Shown one piece after another: positions 6,545 through 9,140 of a stretch of DNA of 9,140 nucleotides. The translations under genes were made by a program, and so were the position numbers. The stretch's first letter is position 1, and each line of letters starts with the position of its first letter. The notes under the pieces were generated by a model. The model worked only from the letters and a program-made list of their open reading frames with translations. It did no database searches and was not told the DNA's origin. The DNA is from 66-474 sp035547895 (GTDB taxonomy: Bacteria; Pseudomonadota; Gammaproteobacteria; Xanthomonadales; Rhodanobacteraceae): assembly GCA_035547895.1 (NCBI GenBank), contig DASZTT010000196.1, positions 1 through 9,140 of the forward strand. Direction: 5' to 3'.

Positions 6545-8749
6545 ATGCAAGCCTTGCGCCCCGCTGCCCTGCCCTTCGCCCTGTCGCTCGCCCTGTTCGC
6601 GCCGCTCGCCTTCGCGCAACAGACAAATGATGCGCAACCTGCGCCGCAACAGGATCAGTCCGCGCAGACCCTGCCCACGATCAACGTCAAGGGCAAGAAG
6701 CCTTACGACTGGCGCAAGTACGCCAAGGCCAAGCTGAAGTACCAAATGGCCGAGGTGTCGGACACCCAGATCACCGTGACCAAGAAGGCCACGGTCACGC
6801 ACCTCGACCTGCAGCCCACGATCGTCGGCAACAATCTCGATCAATTGTTCGCGCGCTCGCCCGGCGTGCTGGTCTCGCAACAACCCACGCCGACCCAGTT
6901 CAACCTGAGCTACCGCGGCCTCGGCAATCCGCAGGAATCGGAATACGTGCTGGTGATGCAGGACGGCATTCCGATGGAGTCGGACTGGATCGGTTTTCCC
7001 ACGCTGTACGCGATGCCGCTTTCCAGCAGCATTGCGGATATCCAGTTGATCCGCGGCGGCGCGAGCCTGCTGTACGGCCCCGAACCGGCGCCGGTCATCA
7101 ACATGGTGTCGAAGCGCCCGAAGCCCGGCACGCCGCTTTCGATGAGCACCGAGCAAGTCATCGGCGATCATGGCCTGTATTCCACCTACAACGTGCTCGA
7201 AGGCAGCGCCGGCAAATGGACTTACCGCGCCGACGCGGGTTACGTGCGCAGCGACGGCACGCGCGAGAACGCGCAATCGCAGATGCGCCAGGCCGACCTG
7301 TACGTCGAATACCGTCCGAACGACCAACAATACACCTGGCTCGACGTGCACGCGATCGATGCGGATTCCGGCGACGCCGGCCGCATGAGCTATCCGCAGT
7401 GGCAGTTGAATCCGGATGCCACGCCGACGCCGTGGAACCGCGACTGGGTCGATCGCTACCAGATCGTGCTGGGCCACCAGCAGGAATGGGCCAACGGCTG
7501 GATGTTGATCGGCAAGCTATGGGCCGGCTACCAGGATCTCGCCAGCCGCGCCGCCAACGGCGCCCCGGCGCCGGACCTCGCGCCGCAACCGCCGCCGTCC
7601 AGCACCACGCTGCAGGACGAGCAGTTCCGCACGCAAGGGCTGGACCTGCGCGTGCGCAAGAAATGGGGCCGCGGCAACGCCTTCACCGCGGGCGTGGTCG
7701 CGTTCCATGGCAACGATCCGTTCCGGCAATGGAGCGACACCGACCTGTACGTCGATCGCTACGACCGCGGCGGCGTGCCGCGCCTGCGCCAGAAGCGGCA
7801 GTCGGACTACTACGCCGTGTTCGCGGAAAACGTGTTCCGCCTGCCGCACGAAATCCACATCGTGCCGTCGATCCGGCTGGAACGCGAACGCGTGGCGGTG
7901 GACGAAAGCGTCAAGCCGCCGTTCCTGACGCGCCCGCTGATCAACGAATCCGATTCGCGCACCGTGCCGCTGTTCGGGCTCGGCATCGGCAACGACTTCG
8001 GCAAGGGCAACGAAACCTATTTCAACGTGTCCAAGGGCTGGCGCCCGCTGCGCTACTTCGACATGGCCTCGCCATTCGCCAACGTGGTGCCGGGCCACGC
8101 ACCCGATCCCTCGGAAGCGCTGTCGTGGGAAGCCGGCGTGCACGGCGCGCCGGTGACCGGCCTCTACTACGACGTCAGCCTGTTCTGGATCGACTTCAAG
8201 AACCGCATCGAGGCGCAGCACATCAACGCCACCGATGTGCTCGAGGTCAACAGCGGCGACACCCGCAACCGCGGCTTCGAGGGCGAGATCAATTACGACT
8301 TCCTCGCGCCGACCGCGCTGGCATCGAAGGGCGAACACCTCGAAGGCTTCTTCAACGTCAGCCTGTTGAACGCGCGCTTCACCCGCAGCGTCATTCCGGG
8401 ACAGGTCGGCAAGATCCCCGCGTACGCGCCGCGCTACCTCGCCAAGGCCGGCATCACCTGGCGCGTGGACCAGAAGTACAAGGCCAGCCTGACCGCGGTG
8501 TCGTCGGCCGCGCAGTACTGGCAGGATTCCGATGCCCCGATCGGCAGCGGCGCGACCTTCATCCCGGCGAAGATTCCCGCCTACACCGTCGTCGATTTCG
8601 CGAGCGACTGGCAGGTCACGCCATGGCTGAAACTGCTCGCGGGCGTCAGCAACCTCACCGACCGCCGGTATTACGACCGCGTGTGGCAGACCGGCCTTGA
8701 GCCTGCCTTCGGCCGCACGTGGTATGCGGGGTTCGAGTTGAAGATGTAG
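6545..8749 (+). CDS. TonB-dependent outer-membrane receptor (FecA-like plug and barrel)
   Basis: The receptor is 734 aa. I chose the ATG at 6545, which has CGGAA about 6 bases upstream; a TTG nine codons earlier lies inside the dyad. A signal peptide ends at AFA (22-24). A TonB-box-like LPTINV sits at 43-48. There is no STN domain, so it is not expected to signal to an anti-sigma factor. The plug spans about 75-195, with NLDQLFARSPGVLV (97-110), FNLSYRGLGN (119-128), VMQDGIPM (137-144), IRGGASLLYGPEPAPVINMV (169-188). The remainder is a beta barrel ending SNLTDRRYYDRVWQTGLEPA, FGRTWYAGFELKM. The family takes up siderophores, metal chelates, cobalamin and some organic nutrients; ligand is not readable from sequence. 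It follows the MctP-type symporter by 79 bp. Oddities are a basic linker (49-65) and a terminal Met instead of the usual aromatic residue. Confidence 0.95.
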   Translation: MQALRPAALPFALSLALFAPLAFAQQTNDAQPAPQQDQSAQTLPTINVKGKKPYDWRKYAKAKLKYQMAEVSDTQITVTKKATVTHLDLQPTIVGNNLDQLFARSPGVLVSQQPTPTQFNLSYRGLGNPQESEYVLVMQDGIPMESDWIGFPTLYAMPLSSSIADIQLIRGGASLLYGPEPAPVINMVSKRPKPGTPLSMSTEQVIGDHGLYSTYNVLEGSAGKWTYRADAGYVRSDGTRENAQSQMRQADLYVEYRPNDQQYTWLDVHAIDADSGDAGRMSYPQWQLNPDATPTPWNRDWVDRYQIVLGHQQEWANGWMLIGKLWAGYQDLASRAANGAPAPDLAPQPPPSSTTLQDEQFRTQGLDLRVRKKWGRGNAFTAGVVAFHGNDPFRQWSDTDLYVDRYDRGGVPRLRQKRQSDYYAVFAENVFRLPHEIHIVPSIRLERERVAVDESVKPPFLTRPLINESDSRTVPLFGLGIGNDFGKGNETYFNVSKGWRPLRYFDMASPFANVVPGHAPDPSEALSWEAGVHGAPVTGLYYDVSLFWIDFKNRIEAQHINATDVLEVNSGDTRNRGFEGEINYDFLAPTALASKGEHLEGFFNVSLLNARFTRSVIPGQVGKIPAYAPRYLAKAGITWRVDQKYKASLTAVSSAAQYWQDSDAPIGSGATFIPAKIPAYTVVDFASDWQVTPWLKLLAGVSNLTDRRYYDRVWQTGLEPAFGRTWYAGFELKM

Positions 8750-8761
8750 GTGACGCGAAGC

Positions 8762-8804
8762 GACCCGATCCTGACTTCATGCGTCGGCGTCGTATCGTCG
8801 GGTC
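8762..8804 (+). other. Imperfect stem-loop after the TonB receptor gene
   Basis: GACCCGA (8762-8768) and TCGGGTC (8798-8804) form a 7-bp perfect inverted repeat with a 29-base middle, which itself can pair ATGCG with CGTAT (one G-U pair). It starts 12 bases after the receptor's stop. No T-run follows, so it might slow or protect the 3' end rather than act as a classical terminator. Confidence 0.3.
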
Positions 8805-8863
8805 CACCGCCTGGCAAACAGGAACGCACGCAACCCGATCACGTCCTTTCAAGGGAACGGCGT

Positions 8864-8881
8864 TTCCTGTCTCAACAGGAA
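8864..8881. terminator. Short hairpin at the 3' end of the minus-strand ORF, possible bidirectional terminator
   Basis: TTCCTGT (8864-8870), loop CTCA, ACAGGAA (8875-8881) is a perfect 7-bp stem between two convergent genes. The minus-strand ORF's TGA stop lies in and next to the loop (8874-8872). There is no T-run on either side, so a terminator role is only suggested by its position. Confidence 0.3.
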
Positions 8882-9129
8882 GGCTTGCGAGATTGATTCG
8901 AGGTGAACAGGTCCGGCCTGGGGGCCACCACGAGCCCGATGACCCATCCCAGGTAAAAACGAAAGTCGATGGCATATTCGAGCCACGTGTAGACACGCAA
9001 TGACTTGACCGCGAACAGCGAGAGAAACGCCTGGAGGATTCCCGTCGAAACCAGCCACACGATGGCAATCACCAACGTCAGCCTCGTACAGCGCGAAAAT
9101 GCGGCATCTTCGGGGTACCTTCGCATCAC
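8872..9129 (-). CDS. Small hypothetical membrane protein, possibly 5' incomplete
   Basis: I do not recognise a family. The ORF gives 85 aa from a GTG at 9129 (an ATG follows at 9126), and the frame remains open to the window edge, so the true start may lie outside. The protein starts MMRRYPEDAAFSRCTRL, then has one hydrophobic helix (TLVIAIVWLVSTGILQAFLSLFAV, about 18-41), a connecting segment KSLRVYTWLEYAIDFRFY, and a second helix (LGWVIGLVV, about 60-68), ending in a hydrophilic tail. The aromatic-rich, positive-loop pattern and ordinary codon choice favour a real gene. GC over 8881-9120 is about 57% by my count, against about 67% in mctP, hinting at different ancestry. It converges on the TonB receptor. 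Confidence 0.5.
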   Translation of the reverse strand: MMRRYPEDAAFSRCTRLTLVIAIVWLVSTGILQAFLSLFAVKSLRVYTWLEYAIDFRFYLGWVIGLVVAPRPDLFTSNQSRKPSC

Positions 9130-9140
9130 ATAGTACCCAG

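Noticed and set aside
6374..7477. 367-aa minus-strand frame across the TonB receptor start
   Set aside because: It opposes the conserved plug domain and crosses the intergenic region; composition is shadow-like.
8719..9003. 94-aa plus-strand frame starting inside the TonB receptor
   Set aside because: It is hydrophilic and Arg-rich, starts within the receptor's last codons, and opposes a more protein-like membrane ORF on the minus strand.

Overview
The window is high-GC DNA (about 65-70% in the genes where I counted by hand) with the dense layout of a proteobacterial chromosome. A lipobox LemA, a DgkA close to the E. coli protein, TonB-dependent uptake and a dispersed short palindrome of the type that reads out as SFRRRPES all suggest a gammaproteobacterium of the Xanthomonadales (Lysobacterales), perhaps Rhodanobacteraceae. 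The taxonomic call is an inference from gene style only. There is no sign of phage, an insertion sequence, CRISPR or an RNA gene.

Layout. (1) 2-1858 (+): 5'-truncated DUF255 / YyaL / SPATA20-type protein with a thioredoxin-like domain followed by an alpha/alpha barrel. (2) 1863-3896 (-): a compact three-gene unit reading lemA lipoprotein, then a secreted or membrane TPM-domain protein with a glycine-rich tail, then a soluble TPM-domain protein whose start overlaps the previous stop as TGATG. It converges on the DUF255 gene with a 4-bp gap. (3) 3897-4027: short intergenic region with a REP-like hairpin and a possible lemA promoter. (4) 4028-4650 (-): a small unrecognised protein (72 aa) followed by dgkA. 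(5) 4651-4735: divergent promoter region. (6) 4736-8749 (+): a DUF3311 small membrane protein, an MctP-type sodium:solute symporter (ATGA overlap with DUF3311) and, after a 79-bp gap carrying repeated GTAAAC half-sites, a 734-aa TonB-dependent receptor. (7) 8750-9140: short intergenic region with hairpins, then a small membrane-protein ORF on the minus strand that may run off the window edge. GC here falls to about 57%.

How the genes may work together. Block 6 looks like an uptake route: the TonB receptor would bring a ligand across the outer membrane, and the MctP-type symporter with its DUF3311 partner would carry a small carboxylate across the inner membrane. The DUF3311-symporter pairing is a known arrangement. 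Inclusion of the receptor is an inference from adjacency and direction. Block 2 is a cell-envelope unit of poorly understood function.

I did not find a clear previously undescribed system. The most useful leads are the receptor-symporter pairing, the half-site array before the receptor, and the two unrecognised small proteins.
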